Shown here piece by piece: positions 31,777-43,534 of a stretch of DNA of 64,000 bases. The stretch is from Paragonimus westermani. Its lineage: Eukaryota; Platyhelminthes; Trematoda; Plagiorchiida; Troglotrematidae. Made by a program: the position numbers and the translations under genes. The notes under the pieces are model-generated. The model was not told the origin of the DNA and did no database searches. It saw only the letters and a program-made list of their open reading frames with translations. The stretch is from positions 55,660 through 119,659 of the forward strand of contig QNGE01001730.1 in the NCBI GenBank assembly GCA_008508345.1, written 5' to 3'. The first letter of the stretch is position 1; each line of letters starts with the position of its first letter.

Positions 31777-31777
31777 N
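31777..31777. other. Single N: assembly junction
   Basis: One undetermined base. Bases from 31778 repeat those from 27410 at a constant offset of 4368, as expected if two overlapping contigs were placed side by side without merging. Confidence 0.9.
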
Positions 31778-32876
31778 AAACTTGTTTCCGATGGGTACTT
31801 CTAGCCCAGTATGCAAAGGGCTCTTCACACATGGACGCGATCTTTTCCTAGCTTGTCGCCAAGCCAAGGTACATGGCCACGTGTCGGCCACGACTGGCAT
31901 ATACCCTTCGATTGCCCCTCGACTCTCGCATTCTCACATCAATATTGTAGGTACTTTACCACCCTCGAATAGCATGACCTATATCTTGACGATGGTAGAC
32001 CGGTTTACGCGTTGGCCAGAGGCCGTCCCTATACCCGACGTCCGTTCGGAGACCGTAACACGCGCATTTGTTGAACGTTGGGTTGCACCCCACGGTTGCC
32101 CGGCCACAGTTACAACTGACAGCGGCCCCCACTTCGAAGGCGGTTCTTTTGCGTATACGTTGAACGCACTTAGATGTCGTCACACACTGACTACGGCATA
32201 CCACCTGGCAGCGAATGTCATGGTCTAACGCTTTTATTGACAACTAGAAGCAGCCCTTGCCGCCGTCGATGCAATCCGTTAAACAGAAGCACTTCCAATG
32301 GTTTTACTTGGCATCCTCGCGGCACTCAAGGACGACCTTCACGTTCTAGCGCCGAACCCCGTTATGGTCAACCGGTGCTTCTCCCCTGCGATTACTTCTC
32401 GTCCGCCATAGGCGCACTCCGATACGATGCTTCCAACGCCAAGCAACTTGCTTCGCATATGCCCCACCTTTGCGTCCCGGACACAAACAAAAACGGACAA
32501 ACAAAAAAGGCGTTCCGTTGCTCGTCCGCCTACTTAAGTTTGCCAGGTAAGTTTACCATTTGTTTGTGCCCAAACTTACCTATATCGCTTTCCATTTCCG
32601 TGCACGCGCTCATATCCTGGATCGATCGAAGTTTGCAACGCGAATGCTGTTATGTGACCACTATGTTTGCCTCCAGGAACACGACAGGCGAACTCTCAAC
32701 TCCCCCATTCGTTTCGATGCGGTAGGAGAGGATATTTGAGAAGGAGCTCGCTAGGAACTGTTGGCACTAGTACTCTTCCACTTGCGGCGTCCAGGAATTG
32801 CAGTACCAACCGCAAACCGGTGCAGCGTGAACCAGGGCGGGCCAAGGATGGCTGGCCTCAGTTGGTCCTCACATAG
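31778..32876 (+). pseudogene. Gypsy-2 integrase, second copy of 27410-28508
   Basis: Identical to the integrase part described at 27305-28510, beginning inside the zinc-binding region at the contig junction. Confidence 0.85.
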
Positions 32877-32916
32877 ATCGACGGGTTGCGTTTGCAGTAC
32901 CCTTCTGGAGGGGGGA

Positions 32917-33295
32917 TGTTAACTGATCTGGAGACAACCCCCCATCTGCCTGCTGTACGATGTGTAGAGTCCTTCCTGATATCTTACCTCACATTGTACA
33001 TAGGAACTTGAGATTCTTTGCCTGCCGTCTGCCTGATGCATGAGATCGCATTTGTTCGTTTGCATGCCTGTTGGTGTATGCGCGCCACACACCTTTTCCG
33101 GCTTGCTCGAGCGCTTGGCGGTCGGATCCTCGGCCTCCCTAGCTACTTCGCGTATCGGTGTCGTCTAGCGCTGATCGAGACCATTTGTAATTATTGCATA
33201 ATATATTTTCGGTCCCTGCAATTATCTGTATTTTCATTTCGCGTCTGGTATTCCTGCGTATACCTGAGGAAAAGTTAATTTAGTGCACGTACGCA
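32917..33295 (+). repeat. Gypsy-2 3' LTR, second copy
   Basis: Same as 28549-28927 at offset 4368. Confidence 0.85.
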
Positions 33296-34420
33296 CTAAC
33301 TGCTCACTGTAAACGGAGTGTATTCGATCTAAACGTGCCCTGTGGATATTGTGGTAACCGCGTTAATACGAACGGTCAGTGTGTCCAACCATAGGTCGTG
33401 GCGTTGTGACTGTGGGGTACTCGTAGGCTGACCGTCGAACGGGTCACTCCAAAGTGCTTCTTGCGGTACAATGCTTCCGTTCTCGTTGAACCTCTTTGCT
33501 TTTCTGAAAACATGAAATTCCATCCCCTGGGTAGTCATGTAACTGCACAAAGTTGCCGATTTCTTCGTTACCTTAATGCCAAAGCAACTTACGTCGGATT
33601 ATGGTAAGCAGTATATACTCTATGCAGATCACGTCGAATTTCGCACACATTACGTTTAGAAGTCGTCAGCTGCGGCCTTGTCTACCTACTCACGGCGCCT
33701 CCAAATTTCAGTGGTTTCCAGTTACATGTGGGGATGATCATAAACACAGACGTTTCAACTGTCGACACCCATTTCAGGGGATATGGAACGCAAAAGTTCA
33801 AGAAAAATTATCTACAACTTACACGATGCATTTTTATTAATCATTCGTTGCTAATTTCTTCTATCTACCCATCTATCTTTCACGCACTAAAACAGGAAAG
33901 TTTCCTACAGCACAATAGGTATATTTCATACTTTCCTGAATATTTGGTCCACATTTGTTCACATGATATTCCAGACCCATATATTAACGGTATACCAACG
34001 ACAGCGTTCAGTTCCTGCAGATAAATTTCAGCGGCCCTTTTTACAATCTGACACTACTACTCAAGTTAGGCGCGTGACAAACCATTTTCCCCGTGAATGT
34101 TGACCTTGATGTATTATTAAATCTTGGTACCAATTGCTTGTGGAAACTTGTTTCTGCGTAATTTTCCTTCCTTGCTTTCCCTAGCTTGACCTTTGTGTAT
34201 ATGTACCCTAGTTTCATTCTCGCTTGACCGCTTCGCCAACAAGTGCGTGTTGCATTTGGTTATATTTACGTGTGCCGTTAGTCTCTGAGCTTTTATATTT
34301 GGTAGATTTACTATAGAGGTTTGTTGTTGTCTTCCATTATTTGGTTTATCATATTGTTTTTTAACATCAGCACCTTATTAATAAGAAACTGCCTATACGA
34401 TTGTCGATGACCCTGTAGCG

Positions 34421-36091
34421 ATGTGCAAAATCTTCAGCTCACATTTTGCTGCCTCGTTTGGCACAGAAAGCTTTGCATTACTTGCTACTATCCCGTCAAA
34501 AACAGATAAAGTTTTGAGTAATGTTTTGGTTGATGTTCGATGTGTTCACTCACAGTTAGCCTGCATCATGCCCTCAATCCATCCCGGACCAGATGGTATC
34601 GCACCAATGATCGTCAAGCAGGCAGGTGAGGATCTACCCATTCACTTACTGAATTTGTTCAACTTATCACTTTTATCCAGTACATTCCCTACTCAATGGA
34701 AGCCTCAATCATTATGCCTCGTCACAAGAGTAGTCCAATGCGGGACGTTAGTAACCACAAGTCAATCTGCTCGAAAATCTTTGAAAGGTTAATAAGGATG
34801 CACATAGTCGAGTTCTTAAGGACACAAGACCTCAAAAACTCTTCGCAGCACGGTTTTATTAGTAAATGCACTTATATGACATGTCAGCTGGAATTTTTAA
34901 ACCATGTATCGACGTCCGTTGACGCAGGGAATGCGGTAATTATCCCACTCTTAGACATACAGAAGGCTTTTGATCGTGTGCCTCATAAACGCCTCTTGAT
35001 CAAAGTAGCATTTTTTGGCATACAAGATCCCTTGTATAGCTGGCTGTCGTCATACCTTGAAGGTCGCACTCAAACAGTCAAAATAGGGGAGCACAATTTA
35101 ACACCAAAGCCAGTGACTAGTGGGGTGGTCCAAGAATGCTTTCTGGGTTCGTTGCTCTCCTCAATGCACATGAATGACTTACGCAACATTATTACTCATG
35201 GCAGGCCCTTTCTGTTTGCTGACGGTATCAAAATCGTTTACACATTCCGCCAGGGCAGTAACATCAATTTCTGTCTACAAAATATACGGCAGGACCTAGT
35301 GTCATCGCAGTTGTGGTGCAGAGCATGGCTGATGTCGTTCTCAGCGGACAAATCGAACATCATCACTTATGGTTGTAAAATTACCTCGTGGCTCCATATC
35401 ACTAGATGGTTGTGATATTGATACAGCCACTTCGGTCAGAGATCTAGGAATAGGGTACTCAAACTCCTTCAATTTCTCTGAAAAATTATGCTTCCAGGTA
35501 GCAAAAACTAAAAGAACAATAGGCCGTATCAAAAAGGCGTTCAGTTTACCAGCTGCCAGGCTCACGCTCAACAAAATATGTGCTCGGCCTCCACTCAAGT
35601 ATTGCACTTTCATTTACTGCCATCTACGTAAGTCTGATAGGCTTTTGTTAGGAAATCTTCAACGATCGTTTACCAAAAGCCTATTAGGATATTCTTCTTT
35701 GCTGACCTATCGACAGCGCTGTGAAAAACTTGGTATTGATCCACTTTGGTTGCGTAGACTAAAGTTGACGCAGCTGTATAAACTCACACATTCGGATGTG
35801 ATTACCACGGCGTTTCCCGTCCGCTTACAACGCAGCCCTCCATACAGTCTATGAAGTGGGGACTCCACCTCGCCAACCTTGATATCCCGGAAAAGTGTAC
35901 GTGCGAACTTCTTCCTCGTAAAGTATTCCTACATTTGGAATAAACTTCCAGATGAGGTTAGAGCCAGTAAAATCATTCAGCGTTTTAGAAAAGGTTTCGA
36001 CAGCTATCTTACGTTAAAAAACACAACGACTATCTTCAAGCCCTCTGTATCATTTGATGACCTTTTTGAGTGTGGTCCGAGAAACATTTAG
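34421..36091 (+). pseudogene. LINE reverse transcriptase, second copy of 30053-31723
   Basis: Identical frames, frameshifts and motif changes (FADG and QECFLG) as the first copy. Sharing every lesion argues for an assembly repeat or a very recent duplication, not two independent insertions. Confidence 0.85.
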
Positions 36092-36144
36092 CCGTCAGAT
36101 GCGCATTACGTGGATAACCACCCCACTGTCTAACGCCCCTCGAC

Positions 36145-38185
36145 ATGTGAACGCGGCGGTTTATGATAAGTCCAGCAGAACGACGTCATGTAAGCATTAG
36201 TTATCAGACGCTCAGTTCATTCGGCTCTCCAAACCGTCGACTCAATTCTCCCTATGCCACAATAAATCCCGAGTACATAGCAGAATACCACAACTAGCAG
36301 TATATAGTGTTTTATGTTTCAGCAATCACAGCAAAAATAATAATATCGTATGAGTTCTTTTTCAAGAAACTCCGCCAGCATATCGTTTGTCTTAGTAAAT
36401 GTTACAACTCCACATTTTCTCATCTAACGTGTGGAATTATATTCTCCTTTTCGATCCCCATATTATCCACTGAGCGAGAGAAAACTTTTCTACGACAGAT
36501 GGGTGCACGAAATTCGTCTTAGCTGAAAGGTTCGCGAAATGTTCAACTTTTTGAAGTTTTCCGGGGAATTGACGAAATCCTGCGCTTGAATCTACCCAAT
36601 CGTTCGCTGAATTTTAGGATTTTCCGCCCTACCTTGTCAACGCCGACCTATCTTGACATTTTTAGGACGCCAATTTCATTCCTTAATGGTGGAACACTCC
36701 AAAGATGTGTTTGGACATTCTTCCCGGAGTGATCTTGAAATATTTAAAAAATTACCTATCCCACGAACTTGTAGAGAGTGAAGTAGTGTAACATCATATT
36801 TGTTAAGACTAGATCTGTGAAGCGAACGAACTACCTCCTTCGCTATTGCTCGCGTCAAAGTTTTCATAATCTTCATATATTTGCCTTTTGACCACATCCC
36901 TCTTGACGGGAGGCCTCACATTTTGCTATTGATTACTTATTCGTTTTTATATGGTTTGTAAATATCTTCAGTGGTCGCGCATAACCAAGCGTGCTTCCCA
37001 CATATGCGTTGAGATATATATATTATTGTTATCATTATACGACCGTCCTCCCTTTTGGGTCTGAATCGGTTGCTCAACGAACTCAGGATTTGTAGGTGTT
37101 CGTTGTTTACAGACGATACTCGTGGATCCAGCATATCGATAGACGTCACGAAAAGACTGAGCGATGTTCAAACAACCAAAAGATCAACAGGTTCTCATTG
37201 AAAAATTGGGACTTAGTAACCATTTATACGCCGTCCCATATGCACTGAGGGTAGAGGCAGCCATGTGATAATGTCATTTGCGACCACTTTTAAAAGCGAC
37301 GCTACGTCAACTAATATTTCCATGAAACCTTGCAAAAGTGAGGGAAAAGTATGAATATAATGAAGAATAAGAAGGCTGAAAACGTTGTTTTGCATATTTT
37401 ACTGTCAGATCCGTTACTGCACCTGTTGAAGTACGGTGCAAAAGTCGTGTGGTCGTGTATTTTCATTTCCATGGTATGTTCAAAACACCGCAAAGCTGCG
37501 CCTTCCCAGGTTGAGGGATCATGTATTACACCTCAAAAGTTGCAATAAATGCACTTATATTACCTGAACAAGTAAAGTGACATCTCTAATGGGGCGTTTC
37601 TGCAAAAATGATGGGAAATTTCTCATCGCCACAATATTACTTCCGGCCCTTATTAGATATACTTCGATTTTCTGAACACTGTACAATATGTGCAACTGCT
37701 GAACTGTAGGTACTGCGCCTGTAATTTCGGTTTCAGTAGTTTTGTAAAATAGTTAGGAAAACCAGAATTTGCGTCAAATTGACTGTTTCTCCTCTTGAAC
37801 CATCTCCGAGTTCACTGGTCAGGAAAGCCTCGATAGCCTTCAAATGGTTCAGCGGCTGGCCTACGCCACGGAGTTTTCGGGTCATTTTTTGTCTAAATCG
37901 CATGCTCATTTTGCTTCCGGGTCAGTTATTCAGGTACATACCAGTCGAGAAAATGTCATCCCTGAAAGCGATTACAAGATTTTATCTGATGGTTGCTCCT
38001 CTTTATGAGCCATACGGTACGACGTGAAAGTTTGCCGATATGTTCTACTCTCTCAGCGTCAACTGGCGTGCTGCCTAGTTTATTGCCCACCGCTTATAAT
38101 TGGGTGTGGCTTGTCATTTTTGCACAACCAAATGCTTATCTGTCTAAGAGCCAATCACCCGACTTTACTTTTGTTATCTCTCCTA
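36145..38185. other. Unassigned sequence
   Basis: About 2 kb without recognisable coding. Open frames are all under 85 codons and without domain signatures. The first 400 bp may include the 3' untranslated end of the LINE. Confidence 0.3.
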
Positions 38186-38189
38186 AGGT

Positions 38190-38345
38190 TATACCGATTC
38201 TTACTTGTGCCATTTCGGTCACGACAGTTTAGTCCTAGTGTCACAAGCACTTATGACTGTGATGATTGTTAGTCCATATTTTTCTCAGGTGCAGATTTCA
38301 GTGATAGTCACCGGTGTTTTCTCCAATTTATGGCCTGCCGGTCTG
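38190..38345 (+). repeat. Dispersed repeat, copy 1
   Basis: Shares an ungapped-looking order of words with 42625-42785: GATTCTTACTTGTGCCATTT versus GATTCTCACTTGCACCATTT, TGATGATTGTTAGTCCATAT versus GGTGATTGTTGGTCCATTTT, GTTTTCTCCAATTTATGGCC versus GTTTTCTAATTTTTGCCGGT. Around two thirds identical by eye. Class unknown. Confidence 0.5.
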
Positions 38346-41300
38346 AGTATGCAATATGCGTTCACGGTGGTAACTGCCCCGTTCAGCTGACCATAGCTAT
38401 GAGCAACACTGATAAGAACGCACGCGAGAAATTCACGACAAGTTTGTATGTGTGCTGTCCACGATACATTATATATACCTTATCCACAGTCATTAATGTA
38501 TTTCAAATCCTATACTACGCCTGTCGTTAGGTCCATCATATGCCTGCAGCGCACTATAAAAAAACGGTGAATCAGTTGGCTCTTGGTCAATGTTTACATC
38601 CACCGCAGAATTTAATGACTACGGATAGCAGTTACGCTGCTATACGGTGTGTCTATTGTTGTCACTGTCAAAACCAATTAATCACCTCACCAAGGACAGA
38701 TTATTTTATGCACTCCTTCCTGGGTCCGATCACGATATCACTTTATTCCCCTCTGCCATCGAAGACACTATTCTAAACAAACACGACACGGAAAACATTC
38801 TTCCCGCAAAATTTAGACCAATCGTTCCGCCAATCTCATTCCTCAGCAACAAATAATTGCATGTTGCGCAGTGTCGCATCTAGGCACCAGTCATTTTTGG
38901 ACCACCAGTTGTTAGTCCTGGTGCCCCACGGGTGTCTGATTGTGGATCATCTGTGTATGTCGACGGCAGACTTTCTTGAAAGCGTTTAACCACTATTGTT
39001 CTCCAATCAAACAAAAACTTACAGTGTGATCTGATGTGACAGCTTCACCATTTCAGCGAAAAGAGGTTAAAACCCCTCAAAACAGGTTTTTGTCTACGAA
39101 AGCAACCGAAGCTAGCACAGGTGTTCTGAAAGAAAACAAAGTGAGCAACACTGAAGCAAGTTAACGGAAGCTGTCAGGCAAATTAATGTGTGTAATCATG
39201 TCGGTGTTTACATTTGCTTGGATTGCTCGAGCTTTTATGCATTCCATCCGAGATATTTGTAGCAAATACGACTACTGTGCATGATTATTCAATCCACCGC
39301 ATATGAATATGTGGAATTTGACTATTTTGTACTTCCGCTTCACTAGCTCTCTATGTTGCAACAGTTTTCTCTATGTTCCGTTTTTACTAACAGGACATAA
39401 TTTGTAAGCGTTACCTACGTCACGTGGACCTTCGAGTTGCGTTTCTCAGTGACACGAAAAAGCGACGGTTCGTCCTAAAATGACTGTTTTCGGCCCGAGG
39501 TTTCTCTGAATGTGAACGCCAGGAAAATCCGTCTCTTTCTTCTAGTTTTTATTATCAACGATCTTTTTTGTTATGGCTTATTAAAGTTTATAGTGGCTTC
39601 CCATGCAGTTGCGGCCAACAATGTCATCGCCTTTGCCCCACTCCACAGCTACAGTTTGTTCAATTTTAAATGAAATCATCTGCTTTCGACAAGCCTTTAA
39701 CCCCTAACTTCAATACCTGAATATTTCAACGGCTGTCGTCATTTCTGGTGCGGAAAACAGATTTGCTTGCATCAGAAAAAATTTGAACGGTTGACGTGGA
39801 AGTCATTATCTATGACGCGGTTGTAGTGTATTCTACCCCGCTGCGGGTGTATGGCTTCTACATTTGCTTTTTATCTAATGGTTATATCCACATAGAAGAG
39901 AGCAGCCGTTAGTTATCAGCCCATTCTAAAGCATACGCGAATATTCAGAATTCGCTTCGGCTTCGCAGATATGCCAGCTCGCCACCCGTGAGGACTTTTT
40001 AGCGAGGGTACAAAATGGTATCACATCACTTATCGAAATGGAGAATATTCCTGCTCGCCGTATGTGTCCTATACCTACCGACCCGCGGCTTTACATATTT
40101 GGCTTGAAGTATCTGTTCTATCATCATCGACCTGTTACACAAGAGATCCACCTGGGAAAGCTCGGGGTTTCGCAACAAGGCAGTCGATACATATCAGGGC
40201 ATACATCAGGAGGGAATAAATAATTCCAGCCCACGGTGAGAGCGTCGTTTACCGCTGAAGGGCCGGGGTGTAGAGTTTGTAAATGGAACTCTCGCTGAAC
40301 ACTACGGAGCCATTGTGTTACTGAGACGGACGCAAGGTACGTGGTTTGAAGTTCGCAAATGATGCTGCCACGTGATCCTCAATGAGACGGATAAGGTGAG
40401 GAAAATGTACGCCCAGGCAGCTGATGAGCGGCGGCCCAGCGCCTGGTGCACACCAGACAACGAAATTCGAATGGGAAACCAACAACTCTGAGGACGACGA
40501 AAATTCGTTCGTTGCTTGACTACAAAAAAACCCGAAGTGTGGGCGACTGGGGCGGTTATGGACGCAGACGTCAACAATCGGGGGATCGGTGTGACTGCAC
40601 AACTCCATTGTCTGGCTGAGACATATCTTTGTCCTGGATTGATCGGCATACCACATCATAGCCCGACAACCCCATCAGCCGGCTGATTTCACCCGAAAAA
40701 ATTGACACCACTCTCCGCGAATGGCTACATTGGGTCATGAATCATTTACTATAGGTGCTATAGTTCAGACCTCAGAGTCAATGGAAGTGTCCCTCAGGCC
40801 TAAAATACTTCAAAGGATGCGGTCTGATTAATTGGAATTTATATGATGTTAATGTGGAGGCGAGAATTAACCCGATACTCGGGCGGCCCAGTAGAAAAAG
40901 GCGTTGAAAATGAAGCATCCGAAAAGGGTTCACAACTAGCCGCCAGTCGACGGGAGATCGGTTTAATGAAACAACCAGCTATATCTCGAGGTGATAGTAT
41001 GCCATAACACCAAGGAAAAAGATTCAATGGATAAGCTATTTATTTAAAAAAAGAAGACTGATACCATATGCTTGTCGTGGTGGAGAAAAACTCATCATGA
41101 CTTCTTCATGGACAGCAAAAGACGAGAGACAGACAAAGTCAGGATCGACTCCCTACAAACAAGCCGAAACTGGTACAACGAATGTGAAGTTCAGCAGCAT
41201 AGCAAACAAGGAATGATAAGTGTGCCACCCAAATTTCAAAAAATCAATTACTCATTGTTTGTGTTAGTCAAAACTGCAGATAGTCTCATTTTGCCCCCAC

Positions 41301-42620
41301 AATGTTCAAGTACCCTTGTTTGCTTTAAGAAGTTGAATACTAACTGAATGGAAGGGATTCGATTCACTCTCGATGAAAGTAGTCATCAGTAGGTTAACGA
41401 AGCAGCAGCGCACCATCTGCTGGGCCCCGTAGTAGATACGAACCTTCCCTGGTTGGGTTATGTCACTTACACCGGACGAATCTCGTCTATCGAAATCTCC
41501 TCCACACACGAAGGAGAGTTCGATGAATTAATGTCTTGCGTCGCCGTTCATATTTTTAGGTGTCTAGGTGACAGTTAATTTCGCAAAAGTAACCGATGAG
41601 ATGCGAACGAAATGTCATTGCGCAAGACATCTTACATGCTACTATTCGCTTTTTTAAAATTTATCGATGGGAACCATTGTTTCAAACTTCAGACAGTCAG
41701 ATGGTTCACTCCGTGGAAACCCGTAGAGAATGACTAGCACTGATAACTGTTTTCCGTTACGTCTATAACGCACAAATGTGATTTGCTGTGAATTCTATTC
41801 ATTGCGATAATGAAGTTAAAGACAAAGGAAGAGCAACTCCGGTTGTGTTCTGGTTGGGGAAGGGTATCTGACAACTGTGTAGTTCGCTCATATGTTGTTT
41901 CAACGTCGGAACGAGCGGAAAACGATCACTTGAGTGTGAGAAGAGAATTCGCAAATTTTTCGTCGAATATCAAAATGCATTTCGTAGGGATTAGAAATTT
42001 TACCCGGTGACTTGGCTCCGCTGCAATGCGAAAAATCGATTGCACTTCAAAATTCCGCATGTTCACACTTCTGTTGACAAAAGTGTTCCAGATTTTTGAC
42101 AACTATGTAATATTGGCCGTCATGATCGATTTCGCGTCTTGAAAATGCTTCCATCGGAATTTCTTAGTTGAACAGATGATCCCACCTTGTGTAAACTCTC
42201 AATTTTGCGCAGCTCGGGAGATATATATGAAATCGCAGTTCTGGACCACACTGCGTTTGTGTTGCAGCTAACGCTGAACATCAACACGAATTCCAACGAA
42301 AGATATGACACCACGTTTGCGAGTAAGCTGTTTATCTGGATTAAATTTTCAAGCTGTTTCCATGTCAGCATTTCCGGTAGAAACTGGTCAGAAACGTTTG
42401 CTCCTGAAAGCCATTGCAGCCGACGTTACCACGTGGTTGGTTCTATCTGCGATGCCTATTACAAGGTATAAACATGAATATCATATATCACTGTATCAGT
42501 GACAGCTAGCCTACTCTTGGGCTTAACGCCTGTTGGCTGGATTTGAGCGTAGATTGCCACTTGAACCGAAGTCACTGCTCACTTATCCTACGGCTGATGG
42601 CACACTTTGACTCTAGCCGT
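38346..42620. other. Unassigned sequence
   Basis: About 4.3 kb with no domain that I can name. Two overlapping minus-strand frames of 113 and 115 codons (40302-40659) show no family signature; plus-strand translation there gives only short pieces. No RNA gene recognised. Confidence 0.3.
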
Positions 42621-42624
42621 TTCT

Positions 42625-42785
42625 CGGAGGGTAAAATTGATTCTCACTTGCACCATTTCAGCTAAATTCGTTCACCCTCCGTATCATGGATGCTCGTGCT
42701 TCTGGTGATTGTTGGTCCATTTTTCGCCAGCTGTAGACTTCGGTGGTGGTACCAAGTTTGTTTTCTAATTTTTGCCGGTCCATAT
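42625..42785 (+). repeat. Dispersed repeat, copy 2
   Basis: Partner of 38190-38345, in the same orientation. It ends about 100 bp before the foldback element. Confidence 0.5.
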
Positions 42786-42887
42786 GCGCCACATAAGATC
42801 ACGGAGTACCATCCCAGGATCTCCACGTTGGTCAGATCAGGGGTCAACAATGTTACCTAATGTTAATGACATTCCGGCGCTGGATTA

Positions 42888-43534
42888 CACTACCGCTGAA
42901 AGGCATAGTGTTCACCTCGTTTATAGCTGATGTTTGAGACGCAAAATACCAGCCTTGTCACTAAGGGTTTGCGCGATGATGGGGTCGTCGTGCTGACTGC
43001 AGTGGACTCAGCGACTAGATGAGATCCCATAAATTTCGTCGGAAGGTAATTTCGTTGAGCTCTTTCTTCTTCCCTGGGGCTCGATTTGGATCGGGATGTG
43101 TGCAAACAAGGGCGCTGTTTCTCAACTGCTTACCATGGCCCTCGCACATCGTACGTTGGAGAGCGGATCGGCCTGGCAAACGGCTGCAGTGGTATAATCG
43201 AAGTGTTTTTCGAAGAAAGTGGAGAAGGAGCAGTATAGTGTTTTTCAAACGGTTCCAATAGAGACCTATTTTGAGTTCGCAGTTTGTGTTGACTGGCTAC
43301 AAAGCATCGTCCCTGTTTTCACACATCCCGATCCAAATCGAACTCCAGGGAAGAAGAAAGAGTTTAACGAAATTACCTTCCGACGAAATTTATGGGACCT
43401 CATCTGGACGCTGAGTCTACTGCATTCAGCACGACGACCCCATCATCGCGCACACCCTTAGTGACAAGGCTGGTATTCCGCGTCTCAAATATCAGGTACA
43501 AACAGGGTGAACACTATGTCTTTCAGCGGTAGTG
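42888..43534. mobile_element. Foldback DNA element with CACTA termini and ~226-bp inverted arms
   Basis: Left arm 42888-43113 and right arm 43309-43534 are inverted copies, about 90% identical by eye, around a 195-bp spacer. The ends are CACTACCGCTGAAAG and its reverse complement, with TA on both outer sides (a possible 2-bp target duplication). It contains no transposase. CACTA (CMC/EnSpm) elements begin with CACTA or CACTG, and such elements are known in schistosomes. A non-autonomous member mobilised by an autonomous relative is the simplest reading; a Tc1-like origin with TA duplication is the alternative. Confidence 0.7.

Larger units (their letters stand above)
31778..36144 (+). repeat. 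Repeat of 27410-31776 (4367 bp), probable unmerged contig overlap
   Basis: The same content in the same order: Gypsy-2 integrase from its zinc-binding part onward, 3' LTR, unassigned 1.1 kb, LINE. All reading frames in the two copies are identical. Copy 1 ends CCCCTCGAC immediately before the N; copy 2 ends with the same bases and continues into new sequence at 36145. Confidence 0.9.
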
